Origin: Flavivirga aquimarina
GTDB lineage: Bacteria > Bacteroidota > Bacteroidia > Flavobacteriales > Flavobacteriaceae
NCBI RefSeq assembly: GCF_030540835.1
Contig: NZ_JAUOEK010000063.1
Location: 1 to 64,000, forward strand
Reading direction: 5' to 3'
Length of the DNA: 64,000 bases
Shown here in pieces: positions 29,554-37,914 of the stretch. A model generated the notes under the pieces. The model made no database searches. It worked only from the letters and a program-made list of their open reading frames with translations, and was not told the DNA's origin. A program made the translations under genes and the position numbers. Within the stretch, counting starts at the first letter, position 1, and each line of letters opens with the position of its first letter.

Positions 29554-30591
29554 TTACTGCTCAAGAATTTCCACTTCAAATAATTTATCCCAATGCTTGC
29601 CAGTTACAAAAATGGTATTGGTTTTTGGGTTGTAAGCAATGCCATTAAGCACATCTAATGTTTCATGCTGGGTGACAAGCTTTTTAAGAGGAGAAAAATC
29701 AATAACACCTATAACAGCACCATTTTTAGGGTTAATAATAGCGACACCGTCTTTCGTCCAACGGTTTGCATATATTTTACCATCTACCCATTCCATTTCA
29801 TTGATACCTACAATTTTTCCTTTATTGGTAAATACTTGAATAAACGATTCTTCAACTAAAGTTTCTGAGTTTAAGAGCCATATTTTTTCGGTACCATCAC
29901 TTTTATAAATGTTATTTTCGTTGTTGCATAGTCCCCAGCCTTCTTTACTGTTTCCATACTTGAAACTACTTATTTTATCAAACGAACTCACATCATAAAC
30001 AAAACCGATATCTTCTCTCCATGTTAGTTGATATATCTTATCATTTAAGATAGTTAATCCCTCTCCAAAATATTCGTCTGCCAAGTCAATGTTTTTTATA
30101 ATTTTCCCAGTTTTATAGTCAATTTTTCTAAGTTTAGATTTTTTATATTGACCAGAACTTTCATATAGCGTATCATTGAAAAACTCAATCCCCTGAGTAT
30201 ATGAAGTGATATCATGCGGGTATTCATTTATTATTTTATAACTATAAACTTTTGGAGGTGCATCATTTAATATGGTAACAGTTGTACTAACTGTTTCTTT
30301 TTCATCATTATTAAAGTATACAGTAGCTTTTATAGTTTGTTTTCCTAATTTAAAATTAGTTAGTTGGATAGTATCATCAACCTTAATAGCATCTAAAGTA
30401 TAAGATACAGAATCTATAGTATGTTTTTTTTTGTTTTCTAATGATAGAGATAAGGTCGTGTTTTTAGAAATATTTCCTTTATTGGCGTTTGTTTTGATAG
30501 AAAATATGCTTTTATTTTTACCAGAATTAGGGCCACAAGAAATAATTGAGGCACCTAAAAACATGATTAATAGATATTTGAATATGCGCAT
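29554..30591 (-). CDS. Glutamine cyclotransferase lipoprotein
   Basis: A 345-residue protein. Residues 1-19 are a lipoprotein signal with lipobox IISC (Cys19). Residues about 25-110 form an Ig-like region, and residues about 115-345 are a five-bladed propeller-type glutamine cyclotransferase. Recognisable motifs are YTQGIEF, ESSGQY, EGLT, LTWRE, EGWGLC, INEMEW, ANRW and LNGIAYNP near the end. The family turns N-terminal Gln into pyroglutamate. In T9SS organisms exported proteins often start with Gln after signal-peptide cleavage, as several signal peptides in this window show (AQ at the cleavage site), so they are likely substrates. The lipoprotein probably faces the periplasm. Confidence 0.88.
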   Translation of the reverse strand: MRIFKYLLIMFLGASIISCGPNSGKNKSIFSIKTNANKGNISKNTTLSLSLENKKKHTIDSVSYTLDAIKVDDTIQLTNFKLGKQTIKATVYFNNDEKETVSTTVTILNDAPPKVYSYKIINEYPHDITSYTQGIEFFNDTLYESSGQYKKSKLRKIDYKTGKIIKNIDLADEYFGEGLTILNDKIYQLTWREDIGFVYDVSSFDKISSFKYGNSKEGWGLCNNENNIYKSDGTEKIWLLNSETLVEESFIQVFTNKGKIVGINEMEWVDGKIYANRWTKDGVAIINPKNGAVIGVIDFSPLKKLVTQHETLDVLNGIAYNPKTNTIFVTGKHWDKLFEVEILEQ

Positions 30592-30645
30592 AGTTAGTTT
30601 TTAATTTGAAGCAAGATATTTATTTAAAATCAGTTTAAAAAATCA

Positions 30646-30675
30646 TTGTGAAAATTTTAAAAGATTGTATCTTTG
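30646..30675 (+). promoter_or_regulatory. Promoter of the SRP RNA gene
   Basis: TTG (30646-30648), 19 nt, TATCTTTG (30668-30675): an exact Bacteroidota consensus match. Transcription would begin near 30681, the first base of the SRP RNA outer stem. Confidence 0.8.
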
Positions 30676-30680
30676 CACCC

Positions 30681-30774
30681 GGCAAGTCCTACACAACCAG
30701 CTCCTGTTGAATCCTCCAGGTCGGGAACGAAGCAAAGGTAAATGGTCGTAGCGGTGTGATGTAGGTAGCTTGCC
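30681..30774 (+). ncRNA. ffs: Signal recognition particle RNA, small bacterial (4.5S) type
   Basis: An RNA of about 94 nt. The outer stem ggcaag (30681-30686) pairs with cttgcc (30769-30774). The conserved apical part reads caggtcg-GGAA-cgaagca, with the GGAA tetraloop at 30724-30727, the Ffh-binding hallmark. Seven T (30775-30781) follow as a terminator. It has its own consensus promoter. Together with Ffh it guides nascent membrane proteins to the translocon. The rest of the 30592-30907 gap holds only a possible TATTTTTG element at 30876-30883 without a TTG partner. Confidence 0.95.
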
Positions 30775-30907
30775 TTTTTTTGTACAATAAACTTAAATCT
30801 TGAAAGCTTTAGCAAATCAAGATTTTTTTAGTTTAATGTATTCCTATGTAGATGGGAATCTTTTAATTTTAATTGTATTTTTGATACTTCAATTATTTTA
30901 ATACTAT

Positions 30908-31711
30908 ATGTCTAAAGTCGTTTTAATTACTGGTGGTTCCTCAGGAATCGGAAAATCTATTGGAGAATATTTAATACAAAAAGATTTTAAAGTTTATGGG
31001 ACTAGTAGAAATCCAGATAGATATAAAGATAGCAAGTTTCCTATTTTAGCTTTAGATGTTAAAGAGAATAATACCATTTTAACAACAGTTCGTACTATTA
31101 TAGAAAATGAGGGCAGATTAGATGTCGTTATAAATAATGCAGGAGCTGGTATTACCGGACCTATTGAAGAAATACCAGAGGTAGAAATTAAAAACAATTT
31201 TGAAACTAATTTTTTCGGACCTATTAATGTTATAAAAGCAGTATTACCACAAATGCGTGTACAGCAGTCCGGATTAATTATAAATATAACCTCTATTGCA
31301 GGTTATATGGGGTTGCCATATCGAGGTGTTTACAGTGCTAGCAAAGGCGCTTTAGAACTTTTAACCGAAGCTTTTAGAATGGAACTTAAAGGTTTTAATA
31401 TTAAAATGACCAATGTAGCACCAGGCGATTTTGCTACAAATATAGCTGCGGGCCGTTATCATGCACCACTTCTTGAAAACTCTCCTTATAAGAAAACGTA
31501 TGGAGATACTTTAAATTTAATGGATGCTCATGTAGATAATGGAAGTAACCCAAACTTAATGGCATTGGCAGTTTATAAAATTATAAATACACAAAATCCC
31601 AAAGTACATTATAAAGTTGGGGAGTTTATGCAGAAATTTTCAATTGTTTTAAAACGAATATTACCAGATAAAGTTTACGAAAAACTATTGATGAACCATT
31701 ATAAGTTATAA
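30908..31711 (+). CDS. Short-chain dehydrogenase/reductase (SDR)
   Basis: A 267-residue classical SDR. The cofactor motif TGGSSGIG is at residues 8-15, with NNAGAG at 76-81 and the catalytic Ser129, Tyr142 and Lys146 (YSASK). An Arg shortly after the second strand (TSRNPDR) suggests NADP(H). The substrate cannot be told from sequence. It is closest in style to SDRs annotated as acting on retinol, steroids or 3-oxoacyl groups. It stands alone between the SRP RNA and a convergent lipoprotein gene. Confidence 0.88.
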   Translation: MSKVVLITGGSSGIGKSIGEYLIQKDFKVYGTSRNPDRYKDSKFPILALDVKENNTILTTVRTIIENEGRLDVVINNAGAGITGPIEEIPEVEIKNNFETNFFGPINVIKAVLPQMRVQQSGLIINITSIAGYMGLPYRGVYSASKGALELLTEAFRMELKGFNIKMTNVAPGDFATNIAAGRYHAPLLENSPYKKTYGDTLNLMDAHVDNGSNPNLMALAVYKIINTQNPKVHYKVGEFMQKFSIVLKRILPDKVYEKLLMNHYKL

Positions 31712-31747
31712 GCTTATTTGACCATATAAACTGTTTTAGGTTACCAC

Positions 31748-33169
31748 TTATTTGTTTATTAAACCTAAAAGCTGTTGCTCGAATTTTTTAGAAAAAATGT
31801 TAGTCTGGTTATTTACTATTTTTTTATTTCTGTCTACTATAATTGCTTTAGTTATAGGATGAATAGCCAGAGTCTCAATAGCTTCTTTCGGGTTTTTAAA
31901 CACATAGCCATTTTCATAAGGAAACCTGTTTGTTTTTAATGATTTTTTTGATTTTTCTAATCCATAATCATCAATATTAACAGTTATAAACACAATTTCA
32001 GGGTATTTTGCTTTTAAGGTTTTTATCTCTTTATGGGCATCTCTAAAGTGTTCGTGGTATTTATGAGACCAGAAAATTATAACAGATGGTGCCTTTATTA
32101 TTGAATTCATTTCAAATTCAACATTGTTATAATTAATAAGTTTAATAGAAGGCATATTTGCCCCTTCTTTTAAATTATTTATTGAGTTCGCGAAACGGGT
32201 TATTTTCTTTTTGCCTTTTTCATTTTCGCTTTTGCTTAAATAATATTTTAGAATAACATTGTTATTTTCTGCGTTTTTGCTTTTAGATATGTAATTTATT
32301 GCAAATTCATAAAGCAAATTATCTTTAACAGAAGTATTTGTTACCAAACTATCAATAAGCTTTAATCTATCTAAATTATAGCATAATGAATACCTGTTAA
32401 AATGTGGGCTGTCAGAATGAGTACAGTGCTTTGTTAAAGACATATTACTAAAACTGTACCTTAAAAGTTTATTATATTTATAATAGCTGCTAGAAAGGTT
32501 ATTATTATAATCTATATTTTTTCTATAACTGTAAAAATCTTCTGGAAGTGATTCTATAATAATTCTTTTATTCTTCTCATGATGTACAAATGGGTATACT
32601 TCTTTACTAGAAAAATAACTATAATCTATATTGGCTTTCGCAATTCTATTAAAAGTAGCAGATGTCTCATTTTTTCTCTTAAAAGCCTCAAATCTTTTAA
32701 CTTTAGTATTCTTTAAAGAATCTATACAATTTTGATAAAGTGTCGAAGTTAATTGACAAAGCTTAAAAATATATTTTTCTTCGTGTTCGTTTTCTAAAAA
32801 CTCATTTATTAAGTAATTATTTTTTTTAGCACCTTTGCCAGTAAAAACTAGAGATTCATCAAAATCTAAAGTATTTATTCTAAGAAGAATACTGTCTTGA
32901 GGTTCTAATAATATCATTTGATGTTTATACCCATGCTTAAATGAATACAGACCTGTTTTTAAATCATTAACTTTATATAAAAATCTGTGTCTGCTATCAA
33001 GTTCAATAGTATCGACAGTTGTTTCAGATTTAAATAACACGACATAATTTGCAGTTGGATTAATAATTTCCCCTCCAATATAAGCGTAATTAATTTCCAC
33101 GTCACTTTTGCTCTTTTTACAGCCTAAAAGTGTTAATAGAACCAATAATATTGAAACATATAACTTCAT
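31748..33169 (-). CDS. TlpA-like lipoprotein with a cysteine-free thioredoxin domain
   Basis: A 473-residue lipoprotein (lipobox LLGC, Cys17). Residues about 25-120 look like the DUF4369-type beta domain often found before TlpA in Bacteroidota. The middle is a charged helical region. Residues about 335-473 keep a thioredoxin-like fold (MPSIKL start, VIIFWSHKY, IVFITVNIDD, ITKAIIVDRN). The segment FWSHKYHEHF replaces the usual FWxxWCxxC, so both redox cysteines are missing and thiol oxidoreductase activity is unlikely. It may serve as a binding or scaffold protein, or may be degenerate. It is convergent with the SDR gene. Confidence 0.8.
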   Translation of the reverse strand: MKLYVSILLVLLTLLGCKKSKSDVEINYAYIGGEIINPTANYVVLFKSETTVDTIELDSRHRFLYKVNDLKTGLYSFKHGYKHQMILLEPQDSILLRINTLDFDESLVFTGKGAKKNNYLINEFLENEHEEKYIFKLCQLTSTLYQNCIDSLKNTKVKRFEAFKRKNETSATFNRIAKANIDYSYFSSKEVYPFVHHEKNKRIIIESLPEDFYSYRKNIDYNNNLSSSYYKYNKLLRYSFSNMSLTKHCTHSDSPHFNRYSLCYNLDRLKLIDSLVTNTSVKDNLLYEFAINYISKSKNAENNNVILKYYLSKSENEKGKKKITRFANSINNLKEGANMPSIKLINYNNVEFEMNSIIKAPSVIIFWSHKYHEHFRDAHKEIKTLKAKYPEIVFITVNIDDYGLEKSKKSLKTNRFPYENGYVFKNPKEAIETLAIHPITKAIIVDRNKKIVNNQTNIFSKKFEQQLLGLINK

Positions 33170-33319
33170 AAATCCCCCTGATTGTATTTATATTAAAACA
33201 CAGATTATTATACAAAAATATGTGTTGTATTCATAAAGTGCTGTTAATGCGTTGTTAAATATTATTATAACAGGAAATAACGAAGTTTTTTTTACTTAAA
33301 AGGGTATGGCTAAGTTTCT

Positions 33320-33346
33320 TTGTACCATTTGAATTATTTACTTTTG
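33320..33346 (+). promoter_or_regulatory. Candidate promoter of the ABC-F gene
   Basis: TTG (33320-33322), 16 nt, TACTTTTG (33339-33346), slightly short. The leader of about 100 nt contains a perfect 14-bp palindrome (ttacaaatttgtaa, 33387-33400), possibly a regulator site. Confidence 0.5.
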
Positions 33347-33455
33347 CAAAAGTTATACAATTGTAGGGTATGTCAAGGAGTAACCTTTACAAATTTGTAA
33401 GTCGATGTATACATACTTAATGAATAAAATATCTGAATAAATTAAAATAGCCTTT

Positions 33456-35081
33456 ATGTTATCAGTATCAAATCTTTCAGTTCAATTTGGAAAACGTATT
33501 CTTTTTGATGAAGTAAACACAACCTTTAATAATGGTAATTGTTACGGAATTATTGGAGCCAATGGTTCTGGAAAATCAACATTTTTAAAGATTCTTTCGG
33601 GTAAGCAAGAGCCAACATCTGGTCATGTTTCTTTAGAATCGGGAAAACGTATGTCTGTACTAGAACAAAATCATAATCTATATGATGACCATACTGTTTT
33701 AGAAACTGTTTTAATGGGGAATAAACCTTTGTTTAAGATTAAATCTGAAATAGATGCACTTTATGCAGATTATTCAGATGAAAATGCAGAAAAAATAGGG
33801 GAGCTTCAAGTACAGTTTGAAGAAATGAATGGATGGAATGCCGATAGCGATGCAGCTGCTATGTTATCTAATTTGGGTATTAAGGAAGAGTTTCATTATA
33901 CCTTAATGAGCGATTTGGACGGAAAACAAAAGGTACGTGTCTTATTAGCACAAGCATTATTTGGTAATCCGGATGTCTTAATTATGGATGAGCCAACCAA
34001 TGATTTGGATTATGAAACCATTTCATGGCTTGAAAACTTTCTGGCAAACTACGATAATTGTGTTATAGTAGTGTCGCATGACCGTCACTTTTTAGATGCT
34101 GTATGTACCCATATTTCTGATATTGATTTTGGAAAAATAAATCACTTTTCTGGAAACTATACCTTTTGGTACGAATCCTCTCAATTAGCAGCTCGTCAAC
34201 GTGCACAACAAAATAAAAAGGCAGAAGAGAAAAAGAAAGAATTAGAAGAATTTATTAGACGGTTTTCTGCCAACGTAGCAAAAAGTAAACAAGCTACTAG
34301 TAGAAAAAAGATGATTGATAAGTTAAATATTAACGATATAAGGCCAACGTCTCGTAGATATCCGGCTATTATTTTTGAACGTGATAGAGAAGCTGGAGAT
34401 CAAATTTTAAATGTAGAAGGTTTAGCGGCTATGGCTGATGGAGAAACCTTATTTAAGAATATCGATTTAAATCTAGCAAAAGGAGATAAAGTGGTTGTGT
34501 TTTCAAGAGATTCCAGAGCAACTACGGCGTTTTATCAAATAATAAACAATAAAGAAAAGGCTGATGCTGGTAAATTTGCTTGGGGAGTAACAACAACACA
34601 GTCGTATTTACCATTAGATAACAGTGAGTTTTTTAATAATGAATTAAACTTGATTGACTGGTTACGTCAATGGGCACAAACAGAAGAAGAAAGAGAAGAG
34701 GTTAACATTCGTGGTTTCTTAGGAAAAATGATTTTTAGTGGAGAGGAAGCATTTAAAAAATCTTCAGTATTATCAGGAGGTGAGAAAGTGCGCTGTATGT
34801 TATCCAGAATGATGATGACAAGAGCCAATGTACTTCAATTAGACGAACCTACAAACCACTTAGATTTAGAGAGTATTACAGCTTTTAATAATTCGTTAAA
34901 GAACTTTAAAGGTACCGTTTTATTCACCACACATGACCACGAGTTTGCACAAACGGTTGCTAATAGAGTGGTAGAACTCACACCAAACGGAGTTATAGAC
35001 AGATATACAACGTTTGATGAATATATGCAAGATGCTAAAATTAAAGAATTGCGTAATAAAATGTATGCTGTTACGGTTTAA
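33456..35081 (+). CDS. ybiT: ABC-F family ATPase, YbiT type, with one degenerate ATP site
   Basis: A 541-residue ribosome-associated ABC-F protein with two nucleotide-binding domains and no membrane part. NBD1 has Walker A GANGSGKST and Walker B LIMDEPTND, but its signature is lost (MSDLDGKQKVR instead of LSGGQ). NBD2 keeps signature LSGGEKVR and Walker B LQLDEPTNH, but its Walker A is lost (SRDSRATTAF, no GKS/T). Since each ATP site joins Walker A of one domain to the signature of the other, one site is complete and one is dead. The linker has the RRFSANVAKSKQATSR segment. E. coli YbiT, as I recall it, also has an altered NBD1 signature, but an intact NBD2 Walker A. The DUF3995 gene follows after 18 bp. 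Confidence 0.88.
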   Translation: MLSVSNLSVQFGKRILFDEVNTTFNNGNCYGIIGANGSGKSTFLKILSGKQEPTSGHVSLESGKRMSVLEQNHNLYDDHTVLETVLMGNKPLFKIKSEIDALYADYSDENAEKIGELQVQFEEMNGWNADSDAAAMLSNLGIKEEFHYTLMSDLDGKQKVRVLLAQALFGNPDVLIMDEPTNDLDYETISWLENFLANYDNCVIVVSHDRHFLDAVCTHISDIDFGKINHFSGNYTFWYESSQLAARQRAQQNKKAEEKKKELEEFIRRFSANVAKSKQATSRKKMIDKLNINDIRPTSRRYPAIIFERDREAGDQILNVEGLAAMADGETLFKNIDLNLAKGDKVVVFSRDSRATTAFYQIINNKEKADAGKFAWGVTTTQSYLPLDNSEFFNNELNLIDWLRQWAQTEEEREEVNIRGFLGKMIFSGEEAFKKSSVLSGGEKVRCMLSRMMMTRANVLQLDEPTNHLDLESITAFNNSLKNFKGTVLFTTHDHEFAQTVANRVVELTPNGVIDRYTTFDEYMQDAKIKELRNKMYAVTV

Positions 35082-35099
35082 TAATTAAACGTTTATAAC

Positions 35100-35528
35100 T
35101 TGTACATAGGTTTATCCCTAATATTGAGCTTAGTTTTTTTTATCTTAGGAATTATTCATTTAAATTTGGTTGTAGGAGGAACATTCGGATTTGCAGAATC
35201 GTTACCTACTAAAGAAACAGGAGAACGTGTTTTGAATCCAAAAAAGATAGATAGTGCTATAGTTGGGTTAGGACTTATGTTTTTTTCCTTCTTTTATTTA
35301 GTAAAAGCTGATTTTATAAATTTTAACTTTCCCGATTGGGTTTTGAAATATGGAAGTTGGGTAATACCTGCCATATTTATTTTAAGAGCTGTTGGTGAAT
35401 TTAAATATATTGGCTTTTTTAAAAAAATAAAGCATACAACTTTTGGAACGTTAGATACAAAAATCTACTCACCCTTATGTTTTTTTATTAGTATTACTGG
35501 AATTTTAATACAAATATTAAGAGGGTAA
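35100..35528 (+). CDS. DUF3995 membrane protein, TTG start
   Basis: A 142-residue integral membrane protein with about four helices. The N-terminal IIHLNLVVGGTFGFAESLP segment matches the DUF3995 pattern, and RAVGEFKYIG lies between helices three and four. The only start that keeps the first helix complete is TTG at 35100, 18 bp after the ABC-F stop, so it is probably in the same transcript. Function unknown. Confidence 0.75.
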   Translation: MYIGLSLILSLVFFILGIIHLNLVVGGTFGFAESLPTKETGERVLNPKKIDSAIVGLGLMFFSFFYLVKADFINFNFPDWVLKYGSWVIPAIFILRAVGEFKYIGFFKKIKHTTFGTLDTKIYSPLCFFISITGILIQILRG

Positions 35529-35547
35529 AAAAACATAACTTTATTTT

Positions 35548-35787
35548 TTAATCCTGTAAATCGGAAGTCATTTTTTCGACAATGATAACCGCTTTGTCAA
35601 GTTCGTCTTTATTAACGAAAACCTCTTGAAAACCAGGTATTATGCCGCCGCCAAAACCAGCTAATCGTGCAGATTCGGTAGCATCTTTAACAATAGGATT
35701 AATGTTAATAATTTCTAACTCATTAACTATACGTTGTACAATTATTAGGTTTCCTGTAAATACTTTTATATAATTTGAATCTGCCAT
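35548..35787 (-). CDS. DUF2007 small signal-transduction-like protein
   Basis: A 79-residue cytoplasmic protein. It matches the DUF2007 group: an IKVFTG strand, a VQRIVNELEIINI helix, a VKDATESARLAGFGGG segment, then QEVFVNKDELDKAVIIVE. The family is small and ferredoxin-like with unknown partners. It is convergent with the DUF3995 gene, with 19 bp between stops. Confidence 0.8.
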   Translation of the reverse strand: MADSNYIKVFTGNLIIVQRIVNELEIININPIVKDATESARLAGFGGGIIPGFQEVFVNKDELDKAVIIVEKMTSDLQD

Positions 35788-36017
35788 CGATGAAAGGATA
35801 TAGGTGTTTATTAAAGATACAAAATTATTTCATCATATAAAAATGAAATACAGTTAACTTATTGATAATAATTATTTTAAATGTTATTCTTTTAAGGTTT
35901 GTAGCTCTTTTTAAATAGGTAAATACGTTTAAAAAACGTTTTAATTTTCCTCGTTTTTATGTAAAATAAATAATATTAGACAAACGAATGCACTTTGACG
36001 TATTTATTATCCGTTAG

Positions 36018-36048
36018 TTGTTCTGTTTTTTTTTTTTTTTTATAATTG
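36018..36048 (+). promoter_or_regulatory. Promoter with a T16 tract in its spacer
   Basis: TTG (36018-36020) and TATAATTG (36041-36048, one mismatch to TAnnTTTG) are 20 nt apart. The spacer is mostly a run of 16 T (36026-36041), with the last T shared with the -7 element. Changes in T number would change the spacing, which could switch expression of the 36081 gene. The rest of the 35788-36080 gap shows no other feature. Confidence 0.45.
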
Positions 36049-36080
36049 TTCACCCTTTATTAACCCTAAATAAAATTATA

Positions 36081-36857
36081 ATGAAAAAACCTACTCTAAC
36101 CTTTATTTTGTATTGTTTTATTTCAATGACTTATGCCCAAGTTGGTATTGGAACTACAGAGCCAGACGGCTCTTCAATTATGGATGTAGAAAGTACAGAT
36201 AAGGGTCTACTAATTCCACGACTTACCAATGAACAGAAAAATGATATTGTTAACCCAGCAACTGGACTCATGGTATATGATTTAACCAATAAGTGTACAT
36301 CTGTAAATATTGGTCTCCCTTATGCACCTAATTGGGAGTGTTTAAATAAGACGGACAATTCAACAATACCTACAGTTATTGTTTCTAGTACCTCTTTGGC
36401 GATTAATGCAACAAATGATGAACAATGGCTTGATGTACCAGGCTTAAGTTCTACGTTTACACTTTTAGAAGATGAAACCATTAAAATAGATTGGACTTTA
36501 TTTTCGGGTCAAATCAATGCAACAAATACTGTAGGTGGAGCTCAAATGTTTACTGTTTTAGAAATTAATGGGGTTAATGATGCAAATTCATCTAATTATT
36601 TACTAATGACTCATAGTCCTGGAGTTAATCAGGATTCGTATTTTTATTTAATGAATAATTCTACATTTTCGCATGCTGTTAGCCTTAACGCAGGAACTTA
36701 TACCGTAAAGGTAAAAGTTTATGTAGGCTCTTTTTTGGGTTCTACTACAGGAGTATCAATAGGCTTTCGTACTACTGGCTGGGGAGGTGGAGATAATATG
36801 ACTAATAATGAAAAAAGAAATGCCGCATCAAACAAACTACTAATTACCTTTTTATAA
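36081..36857 (+). CDS. Secreted hypothetical protein with N-terminal GIGT..P motif
   Basis: A 258-residue protein with a signal peptide ending MTYAQ at about residue 20. It continues with VGIGTTEPDGSSIMDVES and KGLLIPRLT, an N-terminal motif common in Bacteroidota secreted proteins, some of them phage-tail-fibre-like. The rest is beta-rich and resembles a TNF- or C1q-like jelly roll (repeated NAGTYTVKVKV and FTVLEINGV strands), although I cannot assign a family. I do not see a sorting domain. The start at 36081 is preferred to 36018 because the latter would translate the T16 tract and its leader. Surface exposure plus the upstream T16 tract suggests a variable surface protein. Confidence 0.75.
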   Translation: MKKPTLTFILYCFISMTYAQVGIGTTEPDGSSIMDVESTDKGLLIPRLTNEQKNDIVNPATGLMVYDLTNKCTSVNIGLPYAPNWECLNKTDNSTIPTVIVSSTSLAINATNDEQWLDVPGLSSTFTLLEDETIKIDWTLFSGQINATNTVGGAQMFTVLEINGVNDANSSNYLLMTHSPGVNQDSYFYLMNNSTFSHAVSLNAGTYTVKVKVYVGSFLGSTTGVSIGFRTTGWGGGDNMTNNEKRNAASNKLLITFL

Positions 36858-36874
36858 AGTGACTATAAAATAAG

Positions 36875-36917
36875 AAAGCAACCAGATAAAGTAAATTATA
36901 ACTTTTTTGGTTGCTTT
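36875..36917. terminator. Bidirectional terminator-like hairpin between convergent genes
   Basis: A 10-bp perfect stem (36875-36884 with 36908-36917, aaagcaacca / tggttgcttt) has a 23-nt loop. On either strand the stem ends GGTTGCTTT. It lies between the convergent 36857 stop and the 37039 stop. Confidence 0.5.
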
Positions 36918-37038
36918 AACTTCCAATTTCCCATAGGAAAAACTTAGTGAGTAACTTGTTTTAGAGTTCAAGAATTATAGGTAATGGTTGAAAATTACTT
37001 TTTATAGCCCCATTAATAATTATGGAAAGCAAGAACAG

Positions 37039-37914
37039 TTAAAATGTACCTGCAACACCAATAGTATTTCCCGAAAAACAGAGTTTCCAGGAAATATGTT
37101 TCTTTTCTTTTAAAGAGTTGTTATAAGCGTTTGTATTAAACAGGAACTTGTCTATAGAATCAACAACAACAATACTTAAAGCGGCTCCTAAAGCAACATC
37201 TGTAAGCCAATGAGCTCCTGCAAATAATCTTGAAATTGGAGCTACAGAGCCTAATGTATATACTGTAACTTTAGACCATACATTGTCAAATTGTTTAGCA
37301 ATGGCATGGGCCATAGTCATAGACAAAACGGTATGTCCTGATGGGAATGAATGAAATTCAGGTTCATTTGACCAAAATCTAAATTCTGTACTTTTATAAC
37401 CATTCCCTGGGCGAGCTCTACCAAAAGCAGTTTTGCTTACACTTTGAATTAGCCCTGTTGTAAATGAAGATGAAATAATTAATACACTGGTCTTTCTAAT
37501 CTTTTCATTTTTAGTTAATAAACCGAAACCATATAGCCCTGCATTAGCAATAAAATAAACCTGTGGGCTTCCAAATCGTGTACCAGCTTCTTGAAATATG
37601 TTTGGTACATCTGGTTCTTGACGAATAAAAAAAGCACTACTCTCATCATCTATAGTAGAAAGTGCAAGAGCTCCCAATGCAATAGTTCCTAAAGTTGTAA
37701 AATCCTTTTTTTTCCAATGAAAAGGCCTCGAAAAAGCATGTTTAACACTTAAAAAAGCATGTTTTGCATCATAGACAGCTAATTGCCCTATTGAAGCAGT
37801 ATCTTTTGTTTTTTCTAGAGATATGTCCTGTGCGCTTAATTTAAAAGAAACTAGGAATATAACTATTAGAAAAAAGAATTTTAATCCAGTTTTATTATCG
37901 CAGTTCTGCACCAA
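37039..37914 (-). CDS. PAP2-family membrane phosphatase
   Basis: A 291-residue protein with a signal peptide (about residues 11-29) and several membrane helices. The three PAP2 motifs are complete: Lys161 with Arg168-Pro169; Ser192-Gly193-His194; and Arg229 with His235 and Asp239. The family removes phosphate from lipid phosphates such as undecaprenyl pyrophosphate or phosphatidate, or acts on similar compounds at the periplasmic face. Its start overlaps the end of pheT by 20 bp on the same strand, so the two share a transcript. There is no functional link with pheT beyond that. Confidence 0.9.
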   Translation of the reverse strand: MVQNCDNKTGLKFFFLIVIFLVSFKLSAQDISLEKTKDTASIGQLAVYDAKHAFLSVKHAFSRPFHWKKKDFTTLGTIALGALALSTIDDESSAFFIRQEPDVPNIFQEAGTRFGSPQVYFIANAGLYGFGLLTKNEKIRKTSVLIISSSFTTGLIQSVSKTAFGRARPGNGYKSTEFRFWSNEPEFHSFPSGHTVLSMTMAHAIAKQFDNVWSKVTVYTLGSVAPISRLFAGAHWLTDVALGAALSIVVVDSIDKFLFNTNAYNNSLKEKKHISWKLCFSGNTIGVAGTF

